A DNA stretch of 64,000 nt from an uncultured Acetatifactor sp. GTDB taxonomy: Bacteria; Bacillota; Clostridia; Lachnospirales; Lachnospiraceae. Shown piece by piece: positions 8,602 to 16,755 of this stretch. The stretch covers positions 62,001-126,000 of the forward strand of contig CANPWA010000001.1 in assembly GCA_947581865.1 (NCBI GenBank), written 5' to 3'. The first letter of the stretch is position 1. Each line of letters begins with the position of its first letter. The position numbers and the translations under genes were made by a program. Under the pieces are notes generated by a model, which was not told where the DNA came from, made no database searches, and saw only the letters and a list, made by a program, of their open reading frames with translations.

Positions 8602-8997
8602 ATGAAAAGCAGAAATCTTATGACTGCCGTGTTTGGGGCTATTTTAAAAGTAGTCATAGCGGTCGCTGCGGCGTTTGTGATCTATAGAGGCGCGGTGCTT
8701 TGCTATAACTACGGATATCGCATATTTACGGAACCGGCCATGACTGCCGGCGAGGGAAAGACAGTGAGTATCACGCTCACGGAGGGTATGTCCGCGCTGG
8801 ATGTCGGCGAGATGATGAAGAACAAAGGGCTTACCAGAGACAGCAAACTTTTTGCGCTGCAATATCTGTTGTCCGAGTACAAGGAGGATATCAGACCCGG
8901 CACCTATGAGGTAAGTACCTCCATGACTGCGGAGGAGATCATGGCGGCCATGGTGCCTGCGGTGCAGGAGGGCGAGAACACAGACGGGACGGAGTAA
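8602..8997 (+). CDS. MltG/YceG-like membrane protein without the lytic domain
   Basis: This 131-residue protein has one N-terminal membrane segment (about residues 7-33) and an extracytoplasmic domain. Residues about 53-117 (VSITLTEGMSALDVGEMMKNKG, then DIRPGTYEVSTSMTAEEIM) match the LysM-like module at the start of the endolytic transglycosylase MltG. MltG is normally about 340 residues, with the catalytic glutamate in a second domain that is entirely missing here; the frame ends cleanly with a stop and no remnant follows. The gene sits just before trmR, where B. subtilis has yrrL (mltG). It could be a non-catalytic relative or a reduced gene. GAAGAAGGAAAA precedes the ATG. Confidence 0.75.
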   Translation: MKSRNLMTAVFGAILKVVIAVAAAFVIYRGAVLCYNYGYRIFTEPAMTAGEGKTVSITLTEGMSALDVGEMMKNKGLTRDSKLFALQYLLSEYKEDIRPGTYEVSTSMTAEEIMAAMVPAVQEGENTDGTE

Positions 8998-9005
8998 GAG
9001 CGATC

Positions 9006-9656
9006 ATGATCATTGACGAAAGAATGTCTGCTTTTATTGATTCCATGGATAAAGGCAACACTGCTCTTTTGAATGAAATCGAACAATATGCGCTGCAGAC
9101 ACAGGTGCCTGTCATCCGCAGGGGAATGCAGCAGCTGTTAAAATTTCTGCTGGCGTTTGCGAAGCCGAGGAGCATCCTGGAGATCGGGACTGCCATCGGC
9201 TTTTCCGCACTTCTCATGAGGGAATACGCACCGCCCGGATGTCATATCACCACCATCGAAAAGTATGAGAAACGCATTCCCATAGCCAAAGACAACTTTG
9301 CCCGTGCAGGCGCCGAAGGAGATATCACACTGCTGGAAGGGGATGCGGCGGAAATATTGCGGGGCATGACGGGAAGTTTCGATCTGATCTTTATGGATGC
9401 GGCGAAGGGACAGTACATACATTTCCTGCCGGATGTGTTAAGACTCCTGCAGCCGGGAGGGCTGTTGGTGTCGGACAATGTGCTGCAGCACGGCGACATC
9501 ATCGAGTCCCGCTATGCAGTCACGAGACGTAATCGTACCATTCATGCCCGCATGAGGGATTATCTTTATGAACTGACGCACCATCCACAGTTGGAGACAA
9601 CGATCCTGCCCGTGGGGGACGGTGTGACCCTGAGTGTGAAAGTGCAGCGGGACTGA
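9006..9656 (+). CDS. trmR: SAM-dependent O-methyltransferase, probable tRNA 5-hydroxyuridine methyltransferase
   Basis: This is a class I methyltransferase of the COMT-like (COG4122) family, 216 residues. Motif I is ILEIGTAIGFSALLM (about 58-72), motif II TTIEKYEKR, and motif IV DLIFMDAAKGQYIHF with the metal-binding aspartate, followed by GGLLVSDNVLQHG. In B. subtilis the orthologue YrrM, now TrmR, methylates 5-hydroxyuridine at tRNA position 34 to give 5-methoxyuridine, acting after the U32 proteins TrhP. The U32 gene immediately downstream makes the same role very likely here. A GGAG site lies about 11 bases before the ATG, overlapping the end of the MltG-like gene. Confidence 0.85.
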   Translation: MIIDERMSAFIDSMDKGNTALLNEIEQYALQTQVPVIRRGMQQLLKFLLAFAKPRSILEIGTAIGFSALLMREYAPPGCHITTIEKYEKRIPIAKDNFARAGAEGDITLLEGDAAEILRGMTGSFDLIFMDAAKGQYIHFLPDVLRLLQPGGLLVSDNVLQHGDIIESRYAVTRRNRTIHARMRDYLYELTHHPQLETTILPVGDGVTLSVKVQRD

Positions 9657-9695
9657 CGGTATTTTTGACGGATGAAGAAAACGAGGTTAGTGTAT

Positions 9696-10991
9696 ATGTC
9701 CCATAACAGAAGAACAGAACTTCTCATACCTGCCAGCAGTTTAGAGGTGTTAAAGATTGCGGTGATCTTCGGCGCGGATGCGGTGTACATTGGCGGGGAA
9801 GCGTATGGTCTGCGTGCCAAAGCCAAAAATTTTTCGCCGGAGGAGATGGCGGAAGGGATTGCTTTTGCCCACGCCCATGGCGTGAGGGTATATGTGACAG
9901 CAAATATATTGGCCCATAACGCCGATCTGGAGGGCGCAGGGACGTACTTTGAAGAGTTGAAAAACATGAAGCCACAGCCGCCCGATGCGTTGATCATCTC
10001 GGATCCGGGCATGTTCATGATTGCCCGGACGGTTTGGCCGGAGGCGGAAATCCATATTTCTACCCAGGCAAACAACACCAACTATCAAACCTGGCTGTTC
10101 TGGTGGAAGCTGGGGGCAAAGAGAGTGGTCTGCGCCAGAGAGCTGTCCCTGAAGGAGATCAAAGAGATCCGTACACGGATACCGGAGGAAATGGAGATCG
10201 AGAGTTTTGTCCATGGCGCCATGTGTATTTCCTATTCCGGCAGATGTCTTCTGAGCAATTATTTTACCGGACGGAATGCCAATCAGGGAGCCTGTACCCA
10301 CCCCTGCCGCTGGAAGTACGCGGTGGTGGAGGAGACAAGACCCGGTGAGTATCTGCCCGTGTATGAGAATGAGAGGGGGACTTTCCTGTTTAATTCCAAG
10401 GATCTGTGTATGGTGGAACATATTCCGGAGCTTTTGGAGGCGGGAATCGACAGCTTCAAGATCGAGGGGCGCATGAAGAGCGCGTTGTATGTGGCCACAG
10501 TGGCGCGGGTCTACCGCAAAGCGATCGACGATTATCAGGATAGCCCGGAGAGATACCGGCAGAATCTCGCATGGTATCGGGAGGAGATTGCCAAATGTAC
10601 CCACAGACAGTATACCACCGGATTCTACTTCGGAAAACCGGGTAAGGAAACCCAGATCTATGACAGCAGCACCTATATCAACGAATACACTTATCTGGGA
10701 ATGGCACAGGAGCTGGTGGAGGCTCCGGAGAAGCTGACGGGGAGTGATGAAGTTTCTCCCCTTGTGTGCATCGAACAGAGAAACAAATTTTCTGTGGGAG
10801 ATGTCGTGGAGGTCATCAAGCCGGACGGTACGGATCTCACAGTCAGAGTGAAGGCGATTTATAATGGGGAGTTTGAACCCATAGAAAGCTGTCCCCATCC
10901 GAAACAGAAGATTTATCTCGATCTTACGCCCTGTGAAGCGGATGCGGCAAAGCGTGTGGACCGGTATGATATTTTGAGGGTGAAGCTATGA
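9696..10991 (+). CDS. trhP: Peptidase U32 family tRNA hydroxylation protein
   Basis: TrhP-type U32 proteins are needed for hydroxylation of tRNA U34 to 5-hydroxyuridine, the substrate of TrmR, encoded just upstream. The U32 signature is clear at about residues 170-205: ESFVHGAMCISYSGRCLLS followed by GACTHPCRW, giving the cluster of cysteines. The protein starts RRTELLIPASSLEVLKIAV and AVYIGGEAYGLRAKAKNFS as in relatives. I chose the ATG at 9696 (431 residues); an ATG at 9672 would add eight residues but has no ribosome site, though the site before 9696 (CGAGGT) is itself weak. Bacillus has two such genes in tandem; here there is one. Confidence 0.88.
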   Translation: MSHNRRTELLIPASSLEVLKIAVIFGADAVYIGGEAYGLRAKAKNFSPEEMAEGIAFAHAHGVRVYVTANILAHNADLEGAGTYFEELKNMKPQPPDALIISDPGMFMIARTVWPEAEIHISTQANNTNYQTWLFWWKLGAKRVVCARELSLKEIKEIRTRIPEEMEIESFVHGAMCISYSGRCLLSNYFTGRNANQGACTHPCRWKYAVVEETRPGEYLPVYENERGTFLFNSKDLCMVEHIPELLEAGIDSFKIEGRMKSALYVATVARVYRKAIDDYQDSPERYRQNLAWYREEIAKCTHRQYTTGFYFGKPGKETQIYDSSTYINEYTYLGMAQELVEAPEKLTGSDEVSPLVCIEQRNKFSVGDVVEVIKPDGTDLTVRVKAIYNGEFEPIESCPHPKQKIYLDLTPCEADAAKRVDRYDILRVKL

Positions 10992-10992
10992 C

Positions 10993-11166
10993 ATGGAGGC
11001 GATCTTTACTTATGGGCAGAAAATCACAATGACGGATGCCTCGGGCGCGGCGCGCATACGCGAGGCGGGAGAGATCACGGTGCCTCTTGGCGGCAGGACG
11101 CTGTCTGCCGGGGATTATGAGACGGTGAAATATAATATTTCAGATAAAACGATCGGATTTTTATGA
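10993..11166 (+). CDS. Small hypothetical protein (57 residues) directly after trhP
   Basis: This is a small open frame that begins one base after the trhP stop. The product is MEAIFTYGQKITMTDASGAA and on to KYNISDKTIGFL. Its codon use (GCG, GGC, GAG, ATC, ACG rich) matches the neighbouring genes, and GAGGGTGAAG lies 9-18 bases before the ATG, partly inside trhP. It has no membrane segment and no motif I recognise; the alternation of short polar and hydrophobic stretches (ITVPLGGRTL, ETVKYNIS) suggests a small beta-rich domain. The tight spacing suggests it is translated with trhP. It could also be a decayed remnant of a longer gene; comparison with relatives would decide. Confidence 0.5.
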   Translation: MEAIFTYGQKITMTDASGAARIREAGEITVPLGGRTLSAGDYETVKYNISDKTIGFL

Positions 11167-11301
11167 TGGTAAAAAAGACCGTGTCATCTGTTCTCGGGGG
11201 ATCGTCCGGGCTCTCCTCCGGCTGCACATGCTCTAAAAGCGGCACCCCTGTGTGGTTTTATTTAAACTAAAATATAGCGCGATCAAATCTATGGCGCAGG
11301 T

Positions 11302-11332
11302 AAAATTTCCGAAAGTCAGGGCAAAATTTCCG
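11302..11332 (+). repeat. Pair of direct repeats upstream of the glnA promoter
   Basis: AAAATTTCCG occurs at 11302-11311 and again at 11323-11332, 21 bases apart, i.e. two helical turns, and 47 bases or more before the -35 element at 11379. The layout is that of a binding site for a dimeric activator. The rest of the gap between 11167 and 11378 shows nothing clear. Confidence 0.4.
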
Positions 11333-11378
11333 GCAGCCGGGGCGATTGGAAACAGAATAAAAATATTTAATTTAGGTA

Positions 11379-11407
11379 TTGCATTTTATATCAAGATAGA
11401 GTATTTT
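11379..11407 (+). promoter_or_regulatory. Candidate glnA promoter
   Basis: TTGCAT and TATTTT lie 17 bases apart. Transcription from here would give a leader of roughly 130 bases before the glnA start, containing the terminator at 11459-11498. Confidence 0.45.
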
Positions 11408-11458
11408 ATAAGAAGTAGGGTGTCACCCCGAATTCCATATAGGTATCTGAACGAAGAT

Positions 11459-11498
11459 GTTCCAATAGTAACCAGTTTACTTTGGGACGCTTTTTTTT
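11459..11498 (+). terminator. Terminator inside the glnA leader (candidate attenuator)
   Basis: A two-part stem, GTTCCAA/TTGGGAC closed by AGTAA/TTACT around a five-base loop, is followed by GC and eight T (11491-11498). It lies 47 bases before the chosen glnA ATG, leaving no room for another promoter, so it probably acts as a controlled terminator of the glnA transcript rather than as the end of the upstream operon. Confidence 0.65.
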
Positions 11499-11545
11499 AG
11501 GAAGATACTATGTGAATGAAAATAACCAAGAAAGGGAGTATGGAG

Positions 11546-13657
11546 ATGAGTGAAGTATTAAACATTCAGGAAATTTTTGCAAGCAAAGTATTCACCCTTG
11601 GCAAAATGAAGGAAAGATTGCCCAAGAACGTCTACAAAGACGTCAAAAGAGTGATGGACCAGGGCGGTGAGCTTTCACTGGCTACTGCAGACGTGGTGGC
11701 TAAGGCAATGAAGGACTGGGCGGTTGAGAACGGAGCGACCCATTATACTCACTGGTTTCAGCCTTTGACCGGGATTACTGCAGAGAAACACGATTCCTTC
11801 GTGACTCATCCTGATGAGGAGGGGAAAATGATCCTGGAGTTTTCCGGTAAGGAGTTGATCAAGGGCGAGCCCGACGCATCTTCTTTCCCTTCCGGCGGTC
11901 TGCGCGCTACCTTTGAGGCGAGAGGCTATACCGTCTGGGATATCACCTCCCCCGTATTTTTGAAAGAGGACGCAACCGGAGTTATCCTCTGCATTCCCAC
12001 CGCATTCTGTTCCTATAAGGGCGAAGCGCTGGATAAGAAAACTCCGCTGCTGCGCTCCATGGAAGCTGTCAGCGAGCAGGCGCTCCGTATCGTGAGACTG
12101 TTCGGCAATACCGAGGCGACCAAGGTGGTTGCCAGCGTAGGACCGGAGCAGGAATATTTCCTGGTGGACAGAGAGAAGTTTTTGAAGAGAGACGATCTGA
12201 TCTTTGCCGGACGCACTTTGTTCGGCGCTCCCGCACCGAAGGGACAGGAGCTGGAGGATCATTATTTTGGGACCATCCGTGAGAGGATCGGCTCTTATAT
12301 GAAAGATCTGAACGTAGAACTGTGGAAGCTGGGCGTTACCGCCAAGACACAGCACAACGAAGTGGCTCCCGCACAGCATGAGCTGGCACCCATCTATGAG
12401 ACGGCAAACATCGCGGTTGACCATAACCAGCTGGTGATGGAGACCATGAAGAAAGTCGCAAACCGCCATGGTCTGAACTGTCTGCTGCACGAGAAGCCAT
12501 TTGCAGGAGTGAACGGTTCCGGTAAGCACAACAACTGGTCTCTGGGGACGGACAACGGAGTCAATCTCCTGGATCCCGGCGACACCCCCAATGAAAATGT
12601 CCAGTTCCTTCTGGTGCTTGCCTGCATTATGAAAGCGGTGGATACCCATGCGGATCTTCTCCGTCAGAGCGCATCGGATGTGGGTAACGATCACAGACTG
12701 GGCGCAAACGAGGCTCCCCCTGCGATCATCTCCATGTTTTTGGGCGAGCAGCTTGAGGATGTGGTAAAACAGCTGGTGGAGACCGGTGAGGCAGACCATT
12801 CCATTCAGGGCGGCAAGCTTCAGACAGGTGTGTCTTCCCTGCCCGATCTGGATAAGGATGCCACCGACAGAAACAGAACCTCACCTTTTGCCTTCACCGG
12901 CAACAAGTTTGAATTCCGTATGGTGGGAAGCTCCGACTCCATTGCAGACCCCAATACCACATTGAACACCATTGTTGCGGAGGCATTCTGCGAAGCAGCA
13001 GATATTTTGGAGAAGGCTGACAACTTTGAGATGGCGGTCCACGATCTGATCAAGAAATACATGACCGAGCACAGAAGGATCGTCTTTAACGGAAACGGTT
13101 ATTCCGACGAGTGGGTAGCCGAGGCGGAGCGCAGAGGGCTGCCCAACATCAAGTCCATGGTTGAGGCATCCGCTTCTCTGACCACTGAGAAGGCGATCAA
13201 GCTGTTTGAGAGATTCGGGATCTTTACCAGGGCGGAGCTGGAATCCCGGGAGGAGATCCTCTACGAAACCTATTCCAAGACCATTAACATTGAGGCCCTG
13301 ACCATGATCGAGATGGCAAAGAAACAGATTCTTCCCGCCGTAATGCGTTATTCCAAGAGTCTGGCAGACACGGTTCTCGCCGTAAAACAGGCCGGTGCAG
13401 ACGCAGCGGTGCAGATGGAAGAGCTCAATGCCGTTTCCGCGAATCTTGCCGCAGCCAAGAAGGCGCTGATTTCCCTGGAGGATAAAGTGGCAAAGGCTGC
13501 CGATATCAGCACGGAAAAGGAAAAGGCTTTCTATTTCAAGGATGTGGTGTTTGTTGCCATGGCAGACCTTCGCGCTCCCGTGGATACCCTTGAAACCATG
13601 GTTGACCGCAGTGTATGGCCCATCCCTACCTACGGAGAACTCATCTTTGAAGTATGA
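11546..13657 (+). CDS. glnA: Type III glutamine synthetase (GSIII)
   Basis: The enzyme joins ammonia and glutamate to glutamine with ATP, the main ammonium assimilation step. At 703 residues it has the length of the hexa- or dodecameric GSIII (GlnN) class, much longer than GSI. Seen: an N-terminal region with [14 protein letters not shown], the acidic/histidine metal site in EQEYFL, and [13 protein letters not shown] with [11 protein letters not shown], then [12 protein letters not shown] and the ATP site near FRMVGSSDS. The ATG at 11546 is chosen because AAGGGAG lies seven bases before it and [11 protein letters not shown] is the usual family start; upstream ATGs at 11516 and 11540 are poorly placed. 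The leader carries a terminator, suggesting control by antitermination. A tRNA-Gln gene follows 200 bases later. Confidence 0.95.
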   Translation: MSEVLNIQEIFASKVFTLGKMKERLPKNVYKDVKRVMDQGGELSLATADVVAKAMKDWAVENGATHYTHWFQPLTGITAEKHDSFVTHPDEEGKMILEFSGKELIKGEPDASSFPSGGLRATFEARGYTVWDITSPVFLKEDATGVILCIPTAFCSYKGEALDKKTPLLRSMEAVSEQALRIVRLFGNTEATKVVASVGPEQEYFLVDREKFLKRDDLIFAGRTLFGAPAPKGQELEDHYFGTIRERIGSYMKDLNVELWKLGVTAKTQHNEVAPAQHELAPIYETANIAVDHNQLVMETMKKVANRHGLNCLLHEKPFAGVNGSGKHNNWSLGTDNGVNLLDPGDTPNENVQFLLVLACIMKAVDTHADLLRQSASDVGNDHRLGANEAPPAIISMFLGEQLEDVVKQLVETGEADHSIQGGKLQTGVSSLPDLDKDATDRNRTSPFAFTGNKFEFRMVGSSDSIADPNTTLNTIVAEAFCEAADILEKADNFEMAVHDLIKKYMTEHRRIVFNGNGYSDEWVAEAERRGLPNIKSMVEASASLTTEKAIKLFERFGIFTRAELESREEILYETYSKTINIEALTMIEMAKKQILPAVMRYSKSLADTVLAVKQAGADAAVQMEELNAVSANLAAAKKALISLEDKVAKAADISTEKEKAFYFKDVVFVAMADLRAPVDTLETMVDRSVWPIPTYGELIFEV

Positions 13658-13712
13658 TAGGTAATGGCTAAGCCATTTGTTCATGCCATTTGCCACAGAC
13701 GGTATCTATAGA

Positions 13713-13752
13713 CGAAAGGGCAGTAATCCCAGGCGGCATTCCTGCCCTTTCG
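13713..13752 (+). terminator. Hairpin after glnA, probable terminator
   Basis: An 11-base perfect stem, CGAAAGGGCAG with CTGCCCTTTCG, has an 18-base loop. The T-rich stretch (13767-13774) starts only about 15 bases after the stem, so it is not a textbook terminator. A smaller ATGGC-taa-GCCAT hairpin lies just before it. Confidence 0.5.
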
Positions 13753-13814
13753 GCATGGAATAAACTCTTTTTTTCTATTTTTATAAATTTATTTTAACTT
13801 TCTGAATTTAGGGC

Positions 13815-13843
13815 TTGCAAAAAGCAAATACTTCATGTATAAT
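13815..13843 (+). promoter_or_regulatory. Promoter of the tRNA-Gln gene
   Basis: TTGCAA and a perfect TATAAT are 17 bases apart. The start point would be near 13850, twelve bases before the mature tRNA end. It is one of the best sigma-A promoters in the window. Confidence 0.8.
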
Positions 13844-13861
13844 ACATCAAGTAATGCAAAT

Positions 13862-13933
13862 AGGGCTATCGCCAAACGGTAAGGCAACGGACTCTGACTC
13901 CGTCATTTCAAGGTTCGAATCCTTGTAGCCCTG
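13862..13933 (+). tRNA. tRNA-Gln (anticodon CUG)
   Basis: The 72 bases fold as a standard tRNA: acceptor AGGGCTA/TAGCCCT, D-arm GCC..GGC with AAACGGTAA loop, anticodon stem ACGGA/TCCGT with loop CTCTGAC (anticodon CTG, reading CAG), T-arm CAAGG/CCTTG with TTCGAAT, and a G discriminator. No CCA is encoded. It has its own promoter and terminator, so it is a single-tRNA transcription unit. Confidence 0.95.
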
Positions 13934-13937
13934 CTCG

Positions 13938-13964
13938 GGAAACTCATCATTGAGTTTCCTTTTT
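13938..13964 (+). terminator. Terminator of the tRNA-Gln gene
   Basis: A perfect nine-base stem GGAAACTCA/TGAGTTTCC with a four-base loop TCAT is followed by five T. It begins five bases after the tRNA. Confidence 0.9.
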
Positions 13965-13968
13965 CTTT

Positions 13969-14013
13969 ATGATCATTATGAACATTATGATTATTATGAT
14001 CATTATGATCATG
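13969..14013 (+). repeat. Nine-base tandem repeat, five copies
   Basis: Five consecutive units of ATGATCATT with few changes (ATGATCATT, ATGAACATT, ATGATTATT, ATGATCATT, ATGATCATG) lie between the tRNA terminator and the CPBP gene. Each unit contains ATGATCAT, itself a palindrome. Confidence 0.85.
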
Positions 14014-14051
14014 GTCTTTGTATTTTAAATCCAGCGAGGAGGTCTTTTCGG

Positions 14052-15050
14052 ATGGAACAGATCATTAAGGAAGCTAAGAAAACATTTTCCGGATTAGGAT
14101 GGTGTTATATAGCAGGCACTCTTGCGGTATACGGGCTCCAGCTTCTTTTGAGTCTGGTGCTGATGCGGCTGAAGCCGGACTGGCTGGCAGACGGCAGTAT
14201 CACCCTGATTTTCTCCTGCATCCTCACATATGGGATTGCAATGCCTTTGATCGTGCTTCTGTCAAGGGGCATTCCCAAAAGCAGAATCGAAAGGCATAAA
14301 ATGAAATGGTGGCAGTTTGTGCTGGCTCTGATCATGTGCTATTCCCTGGTCTATATCTGCAACTTTTTAGGAATTATGATCACTTCCGTCATTGGAGTGC
14401 TCAAGGGCGGCATGGTGGAAAATAAAGTGGTTGAATATGTGACCGGCGGCAATATGTTTTTGAATTTTATTGCCATGGTGGTGATAGCGCCTGTCATTGA
14501 GGAATATGTTTTCCGGAAGGTGATCGTGGACAGAACAGTGCGCTATGGACAGGGCTTTGCCGTGATCGCATCCGGGCTGATGTTTGGGCTGTTCCACGGC
14601 AATCTCAATCAGTTTGCCTATGCTGTGGTGTTGGGAATGTTTTTTGCTTTTCTCTATGTCAAGACCGGCAATCTGAAGATAACCATTGCCATGCACGCCA
14701 TTGTAAATTTTATGGGCAGTATGGTGGGCGGTCTGCTGATGCGCATGATCGATTATGATGAACTGATGGCGTTAACCCAGATGAATCCGTATGACACAGA
14801 GGGGATGTTGAATCTTATCATGGACAATCTGGCAGGATGGATCCTTCTGATCCTATATGCCATGTTGCTGGTGGCAGTTGTCATTGCGGGCATTATTTTG
14901 TGTATCGTGTTTTTCAAGCGGTTTCGGCTGGATCCCGGTGAAGTGCAGATTCCCACGGGCAGGCGGTTCAGTGTTCTGTTTCTGAATCCCGGAATGATCG
15001 TTTTCTGTGTGATCTGGCTGATTCTGATCGTGATGCAGCTTTTTGCCTAA
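14052..15050 (+). CDS. CPBP family intramembrane metalloprotease
   Basis: This is a polytopic membrane protein of 332 residues of the CAAX protease and bacteriocin-processing (Abi/CPBP) family. The three family motifs are visible in order: EEYVFR (Glu150, Glu151, Arg155), FGLFHGN with His182, and MHAIVN with His215 and Asn219, the proposed metal site in the membrane. About seven to eight hydrophobic segments are seen, including two after the catalytic part. The ATG at 14052 has AGGAGG ten bases before it; a longer frame from 13950 reads through the tandem repeat and the tRNA terminator and is not credible. The substrate is unknown, and no peptide or bacteriocin gene was found next to it. Confidence 0.85.
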   Translation: MEQIIKEAKKTFSGLGWCYIAGTLAVYGLQLLLSLVLMRLKPDWLADGSITLIFSCILTYGIAMPLIVLLSRGIPKSRIERHKMKWWQFVLALIMCYSLVYICNFLGIMITSVIGVLKGGMVENKVVEYVTGGNMFLNFIAMVVIAPVIEEYVFRKVIVDRTVRYGQGFAVIASGLMFGLFHGNLNQFAYAVVLGMFFAFLYVKTGNLKITIAMHAIVNFMGSMVGGLLMRMIDYDELMALTQMNPYDTEGMLNLIMDNLAGWILLILYAMLLVAVVIAGIILCIVFFKRFRLDPGEVQIPTGRRFSVLFLNPGMIVFCVIWLILIVMQLFA

Positions 15051-15122
15051 AACATTTTACAGAGACGGAAATGCCAAAGCGCATTGTATCCATGAAATTT
15101 TTGGGAAGTTCAGGTGAGTAAC

Positions 15123-15830
15123 ATGTATTTTTTTGACGGAAGGATCCGGTACAGCGAGACAGACAGTCAGGGAAAACTGACACTAATGTCATTATTGAAT
15201 TATTTTCAGGACTGTTCCACTTTCCAGTCCGAGGATATTGGGATGGGAGTAGATTATTTAAAGGAGAGACATCTGGTATGGGTGCTGTCCTCCTGGCAGA
15301 TCGTCGTGGAGCGTTATCCTGGATTGTGCGAATGTGTGAAGATCGGCACTTCGCCTTATGAATTCCGGAGATTCCTCGGATCCAGAAATTTTGTGATGAT
15401 CACGGAGAGCGGAGAGTATCTTGCCCGGGCAAATTCTCTGTGGAGCCTTTTGAATACAGATACGTTCAAACCCGCGGATCCCCCCGAGGAGATGCTGCAG
15501 AAATATACGCTTTTTCCCCGGCTGGAGATGGATTATGCACCGCGCAGGATCACGGTGCCCGAAGGTGGAGACAACAGAGAGGCGATCGTTGTCAAAAAGC
15601 ATCATCTGGATACGAATAATCATGTGAACAATGGGCAGTTTGTGGATATGGCGATGGATTTTCTGCCGCCGGATTTTGCCATAAAGCAGATGAGGGCAGA
15701 GTACAAAAAGCAGGCATTGCTGGACGATGTTCTGAGACCTTACGTGGCAGAGGAAAACGGCAGGTTTGTGATCTCTCTCAACGATGAGGCGGATAAACCC
15801 TATGCCATTGTGGAGTTTATGGAAGGATGA
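15123..15830 (+). CDS. Acyl-ACP thioesterase (FatA/FatB-like)
   Basis: It hydrolyses acyl-ACP to free fatty acid and ends chain extension in fatty acid synthesis. The 235 residues form two hotdog domains. The first starts FDGRIRYSETDSQGKLTLMSLLNYFQD, typical of bacterial acyl-ACP thioesterases, and the second has KKHHLDTNNHVNNGQFVDMA with Asn165/166 and His167 of the catalytic set. The ATG at 15123 is preceded by AGGTGA at a good distance; a GTG at 15114 would add three residues and cannot be excluded. It is followed four bases later by the CvfB-like gene, so the two are probably co-transcribed. No other fatty acid gene lies near. Confidence 0.88.
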   Translation: MYFFDGRIRYSETDSQGKLTLMSLLNYFQDCSTFQSEDIGMGVDYLKERHLVWVLSSWQIVVERYPGLCECVKIGTSPYEFRRFLGSRNFVMITESGEYLARANSLWSLLNTDTFKPADPPEEMLQKYTLFPRLEMDYAPRRITVPEGGDNREAIVVKKHHLDTNNHVNNGQFVDMAMDFLPPDFAIKQMRAEYKKQALLDDVLRPYVAEENGRFVISLNDEADKPYAIVEFMEG

Positions 15831-15834
15831 TTCG

Positions 15835-16677
15835 ATGATAAAACTGGGTGAGTGGCAGAATCTCGTAATTATAAAAAAAGTCGTGTTTGGCGTATATCTT
15901 GCCTGTACCCCGCAGGAGAAGGAGGAGCGGGTTCTGCTTCCGGGCAGACAGGTGCCTGAGGGGAGCAAAGTGGGCGACTGGATCAAAGTGTTTGTCTACC
16001 GGGACTCGGATGACCGTATGATTGCCACAGTGCATACGCCGGGACTGGTCATGGGTGATGTGGCAGAGCTTACGGTGGTACAGGTGGGCAGGATCGGAGC
16101 CTTTCTGGACTGGGGGCTGGAAAAAGATCTGTTCCTTCCTTACAGGCAGCAGAAACGCCATGTGAGAGAAGGCGAGAAGGTGCTGGTCTCCCTCTACATA
16201 GACAAAAGCGGAAGGCTGTGTGCCACCACCAATGTATATGAAAATCTGCGCACGGACAGCCCCTATCAAAAGGATGACAGGGTACGGGGACGGGTGTATG
16301 AGATCAGTGACAACTTTGGCGCATTTGTGGCAGTGGATAATCGCTACTCGGCGCTGATCCCGCAAAAGGAGCTCTACGGAAAAGTGGAGCTGGGGGAAGA
16401 TATCGAGGCGCGCGTGATCGAAGTCAGGGAGGATGGCAGGCTGACTTTGGGCATCCGGGAGAAGGCATATTTGCAGATCGGACAGGACAGTGAAAAGATC
16501 CTTCAGCTTTTGGACAGTTATGACGGGGTTCTGCCCTTTACAGAGAAGGCGGATCCTGAGGTGATCCGCAGAGAGACCGGTATGAGCAAAAATGAATTTA
16601 AGCGGGCCATAGGGCATCTTCTGAAGACTGGTGTGATCGAGATCAAAAATAGTGTCATTCGGAGAACAGGGCGATAA
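15835..16677 (+). CDS. CvfB-like S1 RNA-binding protein
   Basis: The 280-residue protein has the layout of CvfB (YitL): N-terminal S1-like domains (about 1-65 and 66-140, with GRIGAFLDWGLEKDLFLP), a clearer S1 domain at about 145-215 (VRGRVYEISDNFGAFVAV, DGRLTLGIREKA), and a C-terminal winged helix (about 225-280, MSKNEFKRAIGHLLKTGVIEI). CvfB binds RNA and affects virulence gene expression in staphylococci; its exact job is not known. GGAAGGA precedes the ATG at 15835; a longer frame starting inside the thioesterase gene has no support. It lies four bases after the thioesterase stop. Confidence 0.85.
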   Translation: MIKLGEWQNLVIIKKVVFGVYLACTPQEKEERVLLPGRQVPEGSKVGDWIKVFVYRDSDDRMIATVHTPGLVMGDVAELTVVQVGRIGAFLDWGLEKDLFLPYRQQKRHVREGEKVLVSLYIDKSGRLCATTNVYENLRTDSPYQKDDRVRGRVYEISDNFGAFVAVDNRYSALIPQKELYGKVELGEDIEARVIEVREDGRLTLGIREKAYLQIGQDSEKILQLLDSYDGVLPFTEKADPEVIRRETGMSKNEFKRAIGHLLKTGVIEIKNSVIRRTGR

Positions 16678-16755
16678 ATTTTATAAAATTATACTGGAAA
16701 ATACAGAGAGTTTGTGTTAAGATGATTCTAGAGATGTATGGAAGGAGGTATCAGT

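Noticed and set aside
9750..10898. 382-residue minus-strand frame opposite trhP
   Set aside because: Same reason: antisense shadow of the U32 gene with no ribosome site or motif.
11252..11500. Open frame of 82 residues before glnA
   Set aside because: It reads through the direct repeats, the promoter and the terminator of the glnA leader, has no ribosome site, and its composition is unlike the neighbouring genes.
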